A stretch of DNA of 64,000 nt from Lachnospiraceae bacterium (GCA_017399685.1 JAFQBM010000040.1:248001-312000); one strand, 5' to 3'. Shown: positions 54,044-63,707, counted from the stretch's first letter. Notes: generated from the letters alone by a model not told the origin. Translations and numbers: made by a program.

Positions 54044-54093
54044 ATGGTTAGATATCATGGAGAAAATACCTTTTGATTCTGGTATCATTATGT

Positions 54094-54149
54094 AAACAGG
54101 GTAAGAAATTTTAGGAGAGTTGAGTTTTCCTAAATTTCTTACCCTGTTT
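54094..54149 (+). terminator. Terminator after recO
   Basis: A long stem beginning AAACAGGGTAAGAAATTT, with matching 3' arm ending TTTCTTACCCTGTTT, around a short loop. Followed by CG rather than a U-run, so function is likely but not certain. Confidence 0.65.
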
Positions 54150-54163
54150 CGTTATAGAAGGTA

Positions 54164-54237
54164 AAAGGAACTTTATTGCAGCACTGTCATCCTGCAAAAC
54201 ATTGCTATAGTGGATTGGTGCTGCAGTTTGTTCCTTT
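54164..54237 (-). terminator. Hairpin downstream of the minus-strand gene
   Basis: AAAGGAAC...TGCAGCAC pairs with GTGCTGCA...GTTCCTTT; on the minus strand it is followed by T, then ACC. It probably ends transcription of the gene at 54261-55004. Confidence 0.5.
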
Positions 54238-54260
54238 GTTTCGAAACTACGAGAATAGAA

Positions 54261-55004
54261 CTATCGGTCTAAGATCGTGTGATTTGTTTTTACGATAGAG
54301 CGTGGTAGAGCATCTTTGGCATTTTTCCAAGGCTCGTCCTGATAACGATAATCGAATTTATTAATAAACCACTCAATATCTTCTGCAAGTCGGTTCATAT
54401 TATCGAAATAAACTTCGTTTAAAAGATTAAGAAAGGAATCTAATTCAGAACCTTTTAAGTATTCTTTGGAAGTTTCAAATAACAGACCATAATGATAGGT
54501 ACAAAATCCCTTACAATTTTTAAATTTGGAAGAAAAATCTTTGTCCTTCTTCCAAAGATGAAAAATAGTATGAAGATATCGTTCAAAGGTGTGATTTACC
54601 CGGTTACAGATAAAACAGTTTTCTTCTTTCTTTTGAATGTATGTCCAGACGGGAGTGGTGGTTTTATCTTTTTTAAGTAAACCGGAACCAGCAGGCTTTT
54701 TCGCAGACAATGCTTTTAAATCTTTGGTGGTTTTCATCATATGAGTCTGTAGCATTAAGGCAAGTCCAAGGCGATTATTTTGCTCATACAAGGTTTTAAT
54801 ATGAACCATACAAAAACCCTGTTCATCAGTTAATGCGCGATTATCATCTTCCATGTAACTTGGTCCCATGGTATATTCAATGGCATTTTGTTCTAATTCT
54901 TTCCGCATGGCACATAGAGGACATTCACAGTCTGCAGCAAATGCATCATTTACGGGAATGGTATATAATTCTTCTTTCATATAGTTTGCAATCCTTTCTT
55001 TCAT
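54261..55004 (-). CDS. Cysteine-rich conserved protein (DUF6062-like)
   Basis: 247 residues. Paired cysteines and histidines are arranged in two similar halves: CECPLCAMR and GFCMVH in the first, CFICNRV and GFCTYH in the second, suggesting two duplicated metal-binding modules. This pattern is that of the DUF6062 family, common in Lachnospiraceae and uncharacterised. Starts at ATG 55004 on the minus strand with AAAGGA upstream. Confidence 0.7.
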   Translation of the reverse strand: MKERIANYMKEELYTIPVNDAFAADCECPLCAMRKELEQNAIEYTMGPSYMEDDNRALTDEQGFCMVHIKTLYEQNNRLGLALMLQTHMMKTTKDLKALSAKKPAGSGLLKKDKTTTPVWTYIQKKEENCFICNRVNHTFERYLHTIFHLWKKDKDFSSKFKNCKGFCTYHYGLLFETSKEYLKGSELDSFLNLLNEVYFDNMNRLAEDIEWFINKFDYRYQDEPWKNAKDALPRSIVKTNHTILDR

Positions 55005-55246
55005 TATGAGGGCATGTTTTCATTTCGCCAGGATGATTCCTATGATATCCTACAAAACCACATAAAAATGGCTGTGTGCTTCCAATCATCTCAGTTCATT
55101 ATAACATGAATACTGCAGATTAGAAAAGGAAAAAGGTAAATTCAGCAATTTTTTTGCCATTGAAAATAATATATGATATACTTGGGAAGCAATAAAACGA
55201 ATCATTTCATAAAAATGATAAGTAAAGTAGAAAGAAGGAATATATC

Positions 55247-56908
55247 ATGGCGAGAAAAAATTCAAAAAATAAAAAAAGAAAAGTGGGAAAGCAGTCGCAT
55301 CCTTATCTCATATCAGCGGTAGCAACATTCATCATAGGTGTGATTCTTTATTATTTTTTACTTCCACCATTAAATATCAGTAGTGTAGCCAGCTGGATTT
55401 TCTTTGGCGGATTATTCATTGCTTATGTAGTAGTCAGTAGCATTGCCAATGCTATCATAACTGACACATTGAATGAAACGAAGATGCAAAAACAGGATAA
55501 AATATTGTTTTACGTAATTGGTGCAGGTCTTTTGGTGTTTATCATTGGTGCTATTGCTTCTTCGAAATTATTCCAGGCATCAACCTATGCAAATCTGTTA
55601 CAGGTAGAAGAATATGATTTTGAAGAGGTAATTCCGGAATCAGAAGAAATTTCTGATATTGCATTAATGGATACAGCCAGTGCACAAATCGTAGGAGACA
55701 GAGCCATCGGTTCTTTATCGGATGTAGTCAGCCAGTTTGTGGTAGGAGAAAATTACAGCCAGATTGCATTCAATGGAAAACCACTTAAAATATCCTCATT
55801 GGAATATGCAGGATTTTTTAAGTATTTAAATAACAAATCAGAAGGTATTCCAGGATATGTGTCAGTAGACCCGGTTACCAATGATGCAAAGTATGTGAAA
55901 TTAGAACAGAATATTCAATATACAGAGTCGGCATATTTTGGTAAGGACTTGCGTCGTAAATTAAGATTTAGTTATCCAACAGCAATCTTTGAAGGATATC
56001 ATTTTGAAGTAGATGAAGAGGGAAATCCATACTATATCTGTCCGATTGTAAAGAAGAACGCAGGTTTATTTGGAGCGGAAGATATTAAGGCGATTGTAAT
56101 ATTTGATCCGATTACAGGTGAGTCAGAAAAATATGACGTAGGGGAAATTCCTGAATGGGTAGACCGTGTATATGATGGGGATTTATTACAGAATCAATAT
56201 GATTCTTACGGAACACTGCAAAAGGGATTTTGGAACAGTTGTTTTGGAAAGTCAGGATGTAAAAAGACAACAGAAGATTATGGATATAAAGTAATTGGTA
56301 ATGATGTATGGATTTATACTGGTGTTACTTCTGTGGCAGGGGATGAATCCAATATTGGTTTCGTATTAATGAATTCCAGAACAAAGGAAAGCAAATATGT
56401 TTCTGTAGCGGGTGCGGAAGAGTTTTCTGCCATGGCTGCCGCAGAAGGTCAGGTACAACATTTAGGGTATGTTGCTTCCTTCCCATCTTTGGTGAATATT
56501 GATGGTCAGGCAACCTATATCATGGTATTAAAGGATAATGGCGGATTGGTTAAAATGTATGCTATGGTAAATGTTGAAAAGTATAACTTGGTAGCGACAG
56601 GAAGTACACAGGCAGAAGTACTTACTGCATATGAAACCTTGTTACATTCTTCCGGAATGGTTCAAAAAGAACAAGTTGATTTAGAAACAAAAGCTTCTAA
56701 AACCATTGAAATAAAGGAAATTCAGTACATTACTTTATCAGGGGAAACCATAGTATATATTAAAGATAGTGAGGGTAATGTTTACAAACAAAATTTCGCA
56801 GAAAATGAGAATTTGATTTTATTATCAGAGGGTGATAAAGTGAAAGTAATCTTTGAAGAAGGGGATGAAGATATTTCTACTTTATACTCTTTTGAAATGC
56901 AGGATTAA
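55247..56908 (+). CDS. Large membrane-anchored protein of unknown function
   Basis: 553 residues. A basic start (KNSKNKKRKVGKQ) precedes three hydrophobic segments (about 21-42, 48-70, 84-105), then a soluble domain of about 430 residues, probably extracytoplasmic, with repeated beta-rich stretches (YTGVTSVAGDESNIGFVL). The paired cysteines (SCFGKSGCKK) could form a disulfide. I recognise no catalytic motif; similar proteins are common in Lachnospiraceae without assigned function. Confidence 0.75.
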   Translation: MARKNSKNKKRKVGKQSHPYLISAVATFIIGVILYYFLLPPLNISSVASWIFFGGLFIAYVVVSSIANAIITDTLNETKMQKQDKILFYVIGAGLLVFIIGAIASSKLFQASTYANLLQVEEYDFEEVIPESEEISDIALMDTASAQIVGDRAIGSLSDVVSQFVVGENYSQIAFNGKPLKISSLEYAGFFKYLNNKSEGIPGYVSVDPVTNDAKYVKLEQNIQYTESAYFGKDLRRKLRFSYPTAIFEGYHFEVDEEGNPYYICPIVKKNAGLFGAEDIKAIVIFDPITGESEKYDVGEIPEWVDRVYDGDLLQNQYDSYGTLQKGFWNSCFGKSGCKKTTEDYGYKVIGNDVWIYTGVTSVAGDESNIGFVLMNSRTKESKYVSVAGAEEFSAMAAAEGQVQHLGYVASFPSLVNIDGQATYIMVLKDNGGLVKMYAMVNVEKYNLVATGSTQAEVLTAYETLLHSSGMVQKEQVDLETKASKTIEIKEIQYITLSGETIVYIKDSEGNVYKQNFAENENLILLSEGDKVKVIFEEGDEDISTLYSFEMQD

Positions 56909-57106
56909 TTTCGATAAAATAACATTGAGCTTGTCCTGAACTAAGATGTGCGTTAGATGACAAACATATATAGTGTTGCATAGATAAAAATTATTGGTTA
57001 CGCAGTGTATCGATGTTCTTTGGGTAACTTTCATATAAAAAGTCCGTAAATGGGTGTAGTGTTTGCAAAAGACCTAAAAAATTGTTTTATGACAAGGAGA
57101 TAATGA
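56909..57106. other. Intergenic, nothing recognised
   Basis: About 200 bases with no open frame of note and no clear hairpin with U-run. AAGGAG at 57093 is the ribosome-binding site of the next small gene. Confidence 0.5.
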
Positions 57107-57349
57107 ATGAGTAATAAAATGAAATTAATAGCATTAGGAAGTGTAATAGTAGTAGGTTTTTTGATTTATAAACATAGTTCAAACCCATCTACCAACAACG
57201 ATTTATATGTAAGTACTGCACTTAACAATCAGAAAACGGAATATATAATGTGGGAATCTGAAAAATCGACCATTAATTTGCTCAAACTTTCATCAGGAAC
57301 AGGAATAAGTTTGGTTTATGAAGATATAGAATGGTTGAATAATAATTAG
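57107..57349 (+). CDS. Small membrane-anchored or secreted protein, 80 aa
   Basis: One N-terminal hydrophobic segment (LIALGSVIVVGFLIY) after a basic start, then a short polar domain. No lipobox cysteine. Function unknown. The ATG has AAGGAG upstream. Isolated from its neighbours by AT-rich gaps. Confidence 0.5.
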   Translation: MSNKMKLIALGSVIVVGFLIYKHSSNPSTNNDLYVSTALNNQKTEYIMWESEKSTINLLKLSSGTGISLVYEDIEWLNNN

Positions 57350-57427
57350 GATGAAATGGTGATAGATGAAAAAGCTGTTTCGTAGAGCATTTGTTTAATA
57401 TGTTCTAAGTTCTTTTATGTGTAAATT

Positions 57428-57468
57428 AGGTGTTGATATTAGGCTTGTAAAACTTAATATCAGCACCT
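57428..57468 (+). terminator. Hairpin between small gene and yitT
   Basis: AGGTGTTGATATTA pairs with TAATATCAGCACCT (14 bp, one G-U); followed by GATTTATTATG, not a clean U-run. Likely a terminator or a divider of transcription units. Confidence 0.55.
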
Positions 57469-57613
57469 GATTTATTATGAGACAATAATATAATAGCAGG
57501 TGTTTGGCTGGTATATGAGGATGAAGGTTCTCTTTTCATGCACTATTTTTTGTGTTAAAATAAAAAAATGCAGACATACTAATTCATATGGAAATGGAAA
57601 GGTTGGTATATGT

Positions 57614-58465
57614 ATGGAAAAAACAGTGAAAAAATATGCTCTTTTTATATTGGCATCGTTTTCTTATGCAGTTGGAATTAGTCTGTTCTTAGATCCAAAT
57701 CAGTTAGCACCGGGAGGAATTGTGGGAATCAGTGTTATCTTACATCAATTTACCCACATACCCACAGGAACCTTATATTTTATTTTAAACGTGCCAATAT
57801 TGATACTTGGATTTGTAAAATTCGGTTATAAGGTGATGATAGATACTTTATTTATGGTGGTATTAAACTCTGTTTTTACCAATTATTTTACAGGCTTTGG
57901 TGCGGTTACAGAGGAATATTTATTGGCAGCCATTGCAGGTAGTGTACTGGTAGGAGTAGGGATAGGAATTGTGTTTCGGCAGGGAGCAACCACAGGGGGA
58001 ATTGATATTATTGTGAAATTACTTCGTATTCAGTTTCCTCATATGTCTACAGGAAGAATTTTCATGATGTTGGATATTCTTATTGTTACCATTTCCGGTA
58101 TCGTATTTGGTAATTTTAATCTGGCTATGTATGCGTTTATTGCTGTTGTTTTTTCCTCAAAAACGGTAGATTATATTTTATATGGGGACGATGAGGCAAA
58201 GTTATTTTATATTATTAGCAATTCCCCGAAGGAAATTGCTGAGAGGTTATTAAAAGAGGCCAATGTGGGTGTTACATTTATACAGGGTTCCGGGGGATAT
58301 AGCAAGACCAGTTATGAGGTTATTATGTGTGTAGTTAGAAAGCGTCTTTCACCTAAGGTGGAGGAGATAGTGAAGGAAGAAGATGAAAAGGCTTTTATGA
58401 TAGTTTGCAGAGCTAGTGAAATTTTCGGGGAAGGATATAAGAAGATAGGACGAGAACATGATTAA
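57614..58465 (+). CDS. YitT-family membrane protein
   Basis: 283 residues from ATG 57614 (the frame is open to 57500, without family similarity). Five to six membrane helices (ALFILASFSYAVGISLF ... SVLVGVGIGIVF), the conserved GGIVGISVILHQ and GATTGGIDIIVKLL, and a C-terminal DUF2179-type soluble domain (TFIQGSGGYSKTSYEVIM). Role not established; widespread in Firmicutes. Confidence 0.88.
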   Translation: MEKTVKKYALFILASFSYAVGISLFLDPNQLAPGGIVGISVILHQFTHIPTGTLYFILNVPILILGFVKFGYKVMIDTLFMVVLNSVFTNYFTGFGAVTEEYLLAAIAGSVLVGVGIGIVFRQGATTGGIDIIVKLLRIQFPHMSTGRIFMMLDILIVTISGIVFGNFNLAMYAFIAVVFSSKTVDYILYGDDEAKLFYIISNSPKEIAERLLKEANVGVTFIQGSGGYSKTSYEVIMCVVRKRLSPKVEEIVKEEDEKAFMIVCRASEIFGEGYKKIGREHD

Positions 58466-58733
58466 AGAAGAAGATATTTTAAATTTTAATTTTTTTGCTT
58501 ATAAAGGCATATTTACAGGAAGTTCAAAGGATTTTCGGTATCGAATAAAAAAAGATACAGTGCAAAAAGGGGAAGAAGAAGAGAATGTGTTAAGGGTATG
58601 GTGTTGGAAAGGGTTATATTGTTTTGAAAAAACACCGGAAGAAGAAATCAGGGTAAAGGATTTTTCTTTCGATGAAGAAGGAAGAAATGAGGCGATTTCC
58701 TGGCTGAATGAGATGGAGCAGGAAATAAAGTAA
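58458..58733 (+). CDS. Small conserved hypothetical protein, 91 aa
   Basis: Acidic, soluble (VLRVWCWKGLYCFEKTPEEE). Overlaps the YitT stop by eight bases and lies before the alarmone synthetase gene, so it is co-transcribed. No family recognised. Confidence 0.6.
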   Translation: MIKEEDILNFNFFAYKGIFTGSSKDFRYRIKKDTVQKGEEEENVLRVWCWKGLYCFEKTPEEEIRVKDFSFDEEGRNEAISWLNEMEQEIK

Positions 58734-58786
58734 TAGTAGATAAAATGACAGATATCAGGAGTTAGGTACAAAGGAGAAGGAAAAGT

Positions 58787-59482
58787 ATGGAGAGTATAAA
58801 AAGAAAGCAAAAAGAGTTTGATATTGATGAATTTTTAAAGTTAGAGCCACCAGAAGCTGTGTTGGAATCAGCACAGGCTTATTTAAAAATGATGATGTGT
58901 TACCGATGTGCAATAAAAGAGGTGGAAACGAAGTTACAGGTATTAAATGAGGAGTTTTCACTTCAATATAACCGTAATCCTTTTGAATCTATTAAATCAA
59001 GGGTAAAATCTTCTTACAGTATTCTGGAAAAGTTAAAAAGGAAAGGGTATGAAATCAGTGTAAAAAATATAGAAGAGAGTTTAGATGATGTGGCAGGCAT
59101 CCGAGTTGTCTGTTCTTTTATAGAAGATATTTATCATATTGAAAAAATGTTGGCAAAACAAGATGATATTATCGTTTTGGAAAGAAAAGATTATATTGAA
59201 AATCCAAAACCGAATGGTTATCGTAGTCTTCATTTGATTCTGGATATTCCAATTTTTTTATCTGATGAGAAAAAACATATGAAGGTGGAGGTTCAGTTTA
59301 GAACCATTGCCATGGACTTTTGGGCTAGTCTGGAACATAAAATGAAGTATAAAAAGGATATTGAGGATGCAGGTGAAATTGCAGAAGAACTAAGAATCTG
59401 TGCAGAATCCATCAGTGAAATCGATAATAAGATGCAGGAAATCCGAAATAGGATTGAAAAAGGAAAAAATCCGGGAAAATAG
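58787..59482 (+). CDS. Small alarmone synthetase (RelA/SpoT-like GTP pyrophosphokinase)
   Basis: 231 residues, a single synthetase domain without HD or regulatory domains: the YjbM/YwaC type. Motifs: GIRVVCSFIEDIY, YIENPKPNGYRSLHL and EVQFRTIAMDFWASLEHKM. It makes (p)ppGpp from ATP and GTP or GDP. The gene follows YitT and a small unknown gene with AAGGAG before the ATG. Confidence 0.9.
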   Translation: MESIKRKQKEFDIDEFLKLEPPEAVLESAQAYLKMMMCYRCAIKEVETKLQVLNEEFSLQYNRNPFESIKSRVKSSYSILEKLKRKGYEISVKNIEESLDDVAGIRVVCSFIEDIYHIEKMLAKQDDIIVLERKDYIENPKPNGYRSLHLILDIPIFLSDEKKHMKVEVQFRTIAMDFWASLEHKMKYKKDIEDAGEIAEELRICAESISEIDNKMQEIRNRIEKGKNPGK

Positions 59483-59629
59483 TATTAGCAAAATAAACGA
59501 AGATTCCTTCTTTCTATTAGAATATTTTTCACAAAATTAGTTTTATTCAAAATATTTTCTTACGAGAAAAGAAAAATTTTGATAAAATGAAAGATAGGAA
59601 GAATTTTTCGAAAAAAGGAGGAATGACTG

Positions 59630-60139
59630 GTGTTCGAAAAAGGTGAATATATTATTTATGGACAGAATGGGATTTGTGAAGTAGAGGATATTACGCATTT
59701 AGATTTGGGGGATGTGGACGAGAAGAAACTTTTTTATGTATTATTGCCTATGGGAGCGAAGGGAAGTAAGATTTATTCCCCGGTAGATAACGCAAAGGTG
59801 GTTATTAGAAGAATTATTTCAAGAGAAGAAGCTTGGAATTTACTAGATGAAATTGAAACCATGGAAGAATTGTGGATTGTAAATGATAAATTGCGGGAGA
59901 AGCAATACAAAGAGGCAATGCAATCCTGTGATTATAGGGAATGGATTAGGATTATTAAGACTTTATATTTAAGAAAATGCGAGAGAACAGCAATAGGAAA
60001 GAAAATTACGACGACAGATGAAAAGTATTTGAAAATGGCAGAAAATAATCTATATGGGGAGCTTGCATTGGCTTTGGATAAGGACAAATCAGAGATGGAA
60101 AGTTTTATTATTGAATACATTGAAAAGCAGAAAAAATAA
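59630..60139 (+). CDS. CarD-family transcription regulator
   Basis: 169 residues. The N-terminal CarD/TRCF RID domain (FEKGEYIIYGQNGICEVEDI) binds the RNA polymerase beta subunit; the C-terminal helical part (about 70-165) resembles CarD's DNA-binding region. Such proteins stabilise open complexes, notably at rRNA promoters. The start is GTG 59630 after AAAGGAGG. Confidence 0.88.
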   Translation: MFEKGEYIIYGQNGICEVEDITHLDLGDVDEKKLFYVLLPMGAKGSKIYSPVDNAKVVIRRIISREEAWNLLDEIETMEELWIVNDKLREKQYKEAMQSCDYREWIRIIKTLYLRKCERTAIGKKITTTDEKYLKMAENNLYGELALALDKDKSEMESFIIEYIEKQKK

Positions 60140-60153
60140 CTTAATGCATAGGT

Positions 60154-60212
60154 AAAAGGGATAGTATTGAAACAGGAGGAGATATCATCTGTTTTGGAAC
60201 TATCCCTTTTTT
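60154..60212 (+). terminator. Terminator after the CarD gene
   Basis: AAAAGGGATAGT pairs with ACTATCCCTTTT; the inner AAACAG/CTGTTT extends the stem. Ends in T-run. Confidence 0.85.
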
Positions 60213-60285
60213 AATGAAAATAATAGAATCTCCAGAACAAAAGTGTATAGTATTTGTTAGATATTTTATGTGGAAAAATGTTTTT

Positions 60286-61044
60286 TTATTCTAATGTTAT
60301 TATCTGAAGATTTATAATTTCGGTATTTTGGAGTTTTTCTGCCAACTTTCTGGATGGAAGGTTGTCTGGATGAATACGTATATCAAGGGAGTCAACGCCG
60401 AGTTCTTCCTTTGCATAAGTAAGAACTTTTTCACAGAAAGAAAAGGCAATTCCTTTTCTTTGATAATCAGGATGTAGTATATAACTTAATTCCAGACCGT
60501 TTTCGTAACTCGTAATGCCAATTTGCCCGATTAAATCCTCCTTGGCATTAAACATTCCCCAAAGTCCATGGTTTTTATAACCATATTCTGTGATTCTGGA
60601 GGAAAACTGTTCTAAAGCAATGGAATCATCTGTGGCTAAGGGTTCTACACTGTTATTATCCTGAAATAATTTATAAAATGACATCACTTTGTCAAATTCT
60701 AAGGAGCGGTATTCCCGTAAGGTAAAATCCTGTGATGAATATAATACAAAGGGAAGGTGATAAAATCTGGCATATGTAAGATGAAGATAAGAATCACTGA
60801 GTCCGCCTATATTTTCTACAAGATAAGGGCAAGGCATGGATAAACCGAAGCCTAAAAAGGGAAAGTGATGTTTTTTTGAAAAATGATAGTCCTCTGTGGA
60901 AGAAGAAAATAGGATAAAAGGTTCCTTTATGAAAAGGCAGTCATTTATGGCTTCTGGTAATATTAGTTCCACTTCTTTTAGTGTCGTTTGAATATATTTT
61001 TGTTGGACAGGAGTCCATTGATTTTGTATGATGGCTAGTTTCAT
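60286..61044 (-). CDS. GNAT-family N-acetyltransferase
   Basis: 252 residues. The C-terminal half has the acetyl-CoA loop (HPDYQRKGIAFSFCEKVL) and ELGVDSLDIRIHPDNLPSRK, typical of GNAT. The N-terminal 130 residues are unlike simple single-domain members and may set the substrate. Substrate unknown. ATG 61044 on the minus strand. Confidence 0.82.
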   Translation of the reverse strand: MKLAIIQNQWTPVQQKYIQTTLKEVELILPEAINDCLFIKEPFILFSSSTEDYHFSKKHHFPFLGFGLSMPCPYLVENIGGLSDSYLHLTYARFYHLPFVLYSSQDFTLREYRSLEFDKVMSFYKLFQDNNSVEPLATDDSIALEQFSSRITEYGYKNHGLWGMFNAKEDLIGQIGITSYENGLELSYILHPDYQRKGIAFSFCEKVLTYAKEELGVDSLDIRIHPDNLPSRKLAEKLQNTEIINLQIITLE

Positions 61045-61288
61045 AAAATAGTAATCCTTTCCGAGGTAGCAAATTGCTGATTATCAAAATGGTAAAAGAT
61101 TGATGAATAAAAGTCAAGGGTAAAAGAGGATAGCTATATTTAAAAACTTATGTTAGAATAGAGAAGAATCATTCGTGAGATTAGGGCGAAATTAACAAGG
61201 AAGGATAAGTTGCAATCACATTTTGACTGTTTGTGTTTGCACCTCAAATAAGAATGCAGGAGTTATTGTTTGAGGTTTGGTGTAAAGG

Positions 61289-61897
61289 ATGGAAATTTAT
61301 ATTATCAGACATGGTCAGACTGTCTGGAATAAAGCAAGAAAATTACAAGGAAGTACAGATATTGAATTGACAGAAGAGGGAAAGAAACTGGCCATATTGA
61401 CCGGTCATGGGCTAAGAGGAATTCCCTTTGATAAAGTTTTTTCAAGTCCGTTAAAAAGAGCGTATGTAACGGCCAGTCTGATTCATGCTGAAAGCAATGT
61501 AACGATAGAAATTGACGAAAGAATCCGGGAAGTATCTTTTGGAGAATTCGAAGGATTAAATGTGGACGAAATGTTAAATAATGAAGAATGTGGGTTTTAT
61601 CATTTTTTTGATAAACCGGAGTTATACAGAGCTGCAGAGAATGGTGAAACACTGGAAGAAGTTATTTTAAGAGGAAAAGAGTTTATTGGGGATAAAATAT
61701 TACCGCTAGAAGGAAAAGCAGAGCGGATAATGATTGTAGCCCATGGAGCCATGAATAAAGCATTACTGGCAACGATGTTTCATAGGGAACTAAAAGATTT
61801 CTGGGAAGGAAACTTACAAAAGAACCTGGAAGCAACTATTGTTGAGTTAGATAAAGGAGAATTTACATTGGTTAAAGACGGTCAATCATTTATATAA
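61289..61897 (+). CDS. Histidine phosphatase (phosphoglycerate mutase-like)
   Basis: 202 residues. The phospho-accepting His lies in YIIRHGQTVWN, the second catalytic His in VAHGAMNK, with Glu in REVSFGEFEG. The family includes PhoE, CobC and GpmB types; the substrate is not decided. ACCTCAAA/TTTGAGGT (61241-61276) forms a hairpin just before its ribosome-binding site. Confidence 0.85.
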   Translation: MEIYIIRHGQTVWNKARKLQGSTDIELTEEGKKLAILTGHGLRGIPFDKVFSSPLKRAYVTASLIHAESNVTIEIDERIREVSFGEFEGLNVDEMLNNEECGFYHFFDKPELYRAAENGETLEEVILRGKEFIGDKILPLEGKAERIMIVAHGAMNKALLATMFHRELKDFWEGNLQKNLEATIVELDKGEFTLVKDGQSFI

Positions 61898-61914
61898 AAT
61901 ATAATAGTTTAGAT

Positions 61915-62005
61915 AGTTTGGGAATTACTCTTATATGCTTTCGAGTATATTTGGAAGCGGATGTATATAAGAACCCAACGTGCTTTAGCCGTTGGAGTGT
62001 TAGTG
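61915..62005 (+). promoter_or_regulatory. Structured leader before the phosphofructokinase gene
   Basis: Two hairpins: ATATGCT-TTCG-AGTATAT (61936-61953) and CCAACG-TGCTTTAGC-CGTTGG (61977-61997). No U-run follows either, so it is not a simple terminator. It may be a regulatory leader; it does not match a riboswitch class I know. Confidence 0.4.
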
Positions 62006-62037
62006 ATAGAATAACAACATAGCGAGGAGAACAGGAA

Positions 62038-63012
62038 ATGAATCATATTAAGAAAATAGCAGTTTTAACCAGTGGTGGAGATGCACCGGGGATGAATTCG
62101 GCCATTCGTGCCATTGTGTTTAGTGCAGCACATTTTGGTATAGAGGTAGTGGGTATATTAAGGGGATATGATGGTTTGATAGATTGGGAAGTTACGCCAC
62201 TTGGTTTAGAGGATGTGAGAAACATCAATAATCAAGGCGGTACCATTCTTTTTACCAGCAGATGTGAACGGTTCTTACAACAGGAATTTAGAAAAAAGGC
62301 TGCAGATAATTTAAAAGAGCAACAAATCGATGCAGTTGTAGCAATTGGTGGAGATGGAACCTTACGGGGAGCCATCGATTTACAGAAAGAAGGAGTAAAT
62401 ATTATTTGCATCCCTGGTACCATAGACCGAGATGTGGCATGTACAGAATATACGTTAGGTTTTGATACCGCAGCAAATACAGCAACGGAGGCCATTGACA
62501 GAATCAGGGATTCTTCCGTTTCTCATGGCAGATGCAGTGTGGTAGAGGTGATGGGAAGAAAACGAGGATATATCGCTCTTTGGGCAGGCATGGCTACTTC
62601 AGCAGATGCCATAGTTCTTCCTGAAAAATGGGATGGTAATTTTGACAGTATCACGGATGCAATCAAAAGACGACATGCTGATGGAAGAAACAGTTATTTA
62701 GTGGTAGTGGCTGAGGGAGTGACAGATGCTTCAGAGCTTGCGGAACGAATTCGGGAAAAGACCGGAATTGAATCCAGGGTATCTGTTTTAGGATATATTC
62801 AAAGAGGTGGACAACCAACCGCTAAGGATAGAATGTATGGTTCTTTAATGGGAGCATATGCCATTGAGATTTTGAATCGTAATCAAAAGAATCGTATCGT
62901 AGCAATTAAAAATGATGTATTGATTGATTTTGATCTTTCAGAGGCTCTGAATCTGGAAAATAACAAATTGGATTCCTTCCAGTATGAATTAAGTAAATTA
63001 TTGTCTGAATAA
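62038..63012 (+). CDS. pfkA: 6-phosphofructokinase (PfkA type)
   Basis: 324 residues. Fructose 6-phosphate to fructose 1,6-bisphosphate. SGGDAPGMNSAIRA binds phosphate, GGDGTLRGA is the nucleotide loop and GRKRGYIALWAG the C-terminal signature. The usual PGTIDND reads PGTIDRD: both catalytic aspartates remain but Asn is Arg. That, and GTL instead of GSY, suggest a divergent paralogue; the phosphoryl donor (ATP or PPi) is not certain. Confidence 0.88.
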   Translation: MNHIKKIAVLTSGGDAPGMNSAIRAIVFSAAHFGIEVVGILRGYDGLIDWEVTPLGLEDVRNINNQGGTILFTSRCERFLQQEFRKKAADNLKEQQIDAVVAIGGDGTLRGAIDLQKEGVNIICIPGTIDRDVACTEYTLGFDTAANTATEAIDRIRDSSVSHGRCSVVEVMGRKRGYIALWAGMATSADAIVLPEKWDGNFDSITDAIKRRHADGRNSYLVVVAEGVTDASELAERIREKTGIESRVSVLGYIQRGGQPTAKDRMYGSLMGAYAIEILNRNQKNRIVAIKNDVLIDFDLSEALNLENNKLDSFQYELSKLLSE

Positions 63013-63050
63013 GAAAATGATTAGTGAAATAAGGAAAGAGGAAATCGTTT

Positions 63051-63707
63051 ATGACATATCAAGAGATGAAAAAAAATGAGGAAGTAATAGCACTCATTGA
63101 AAGAGGGAATGAGAATCTTAGGGTATTAGGATTTACAGACCATTCCCAGGCACATTGTGCATTGGTGGCGGAACGGGCTGCCTATATTTTAGAGCAGTTT
63201 GGTTACTCGAAACATGACAGGGAACTGGCAAAAATTGCTGGGTTTATGCATGATATTGGAAATGCAGTGAACCGTACCAGACATGCGGAATATGGAGCGA
63301 TTCTTGCCAATGATATTTTGAAACAAACGGATATGACTTTGCAGGATCGAATGACAATTATGTCTGCCATCGGCAATCATGATGAATCTACCGGTGGTGC
63401 AAAGGATGCCATATCGGCAGCTTTGATTATTGCGGATAAGACAGATGTACGAAGGAACCGTGTAAGTGAAAAGGACAAAACGAAGTTTGATATTCATGAC
63501 CAGGTAAATTATGCGGTTACAAAGTCGGAAATTACCATTGATACGGATAAAATGGTGATTACTTTGAATCTTGAGATTGATGAAAATATTTGTACTATGT
63601 ATGAATATTTTGATATTTTTTTAGAGCGTATGCTGATGAGCAGAGGTGCTGCTGAAATGCTGGGAGCCAAGTTTAACCTTCGGGTAAATGGCGGAAGGGT
63701 GTTATAG
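63051..63707 (+). CDS. HD-domain phosphohydrolase
   Basis: 218 residues. The HD signature is HSQAHCALVAERAA (His), AGFMHDIGN (HD) and the distal Asp in IADKTDVRRNR. Metal-dependent phosphatases of this fold act on nucleotides or cyclic nucleotides; the substrate is unknown. AAAGAGG before the ATG. Confidence 0.82.
   Translation: MTYQEMKKNEEVIALIERGNENLRVLGFTDHSQAHCALVAERAAYILEQFGYSKHDRELAKIAGFMHDIGNAVNRTRHAEYGAILANDILKQTDMTLQDRMTIMSAIGNHDESTGGAKDAISAALIIADKTDVRRNRVSEKDKTKFDIHDQVNYAVTKSEITIDTDKMVITLNLEIDENICTMYEYFDIFLERMLMSRGAAEMLGAKFNLRVNGGRVL

Noticed and set aside
57500-57613. N-terminal extension of the YitT protein
   Set aside because: It has no membrane-protein character matching the family, and the family-like start is at ATG 57614.
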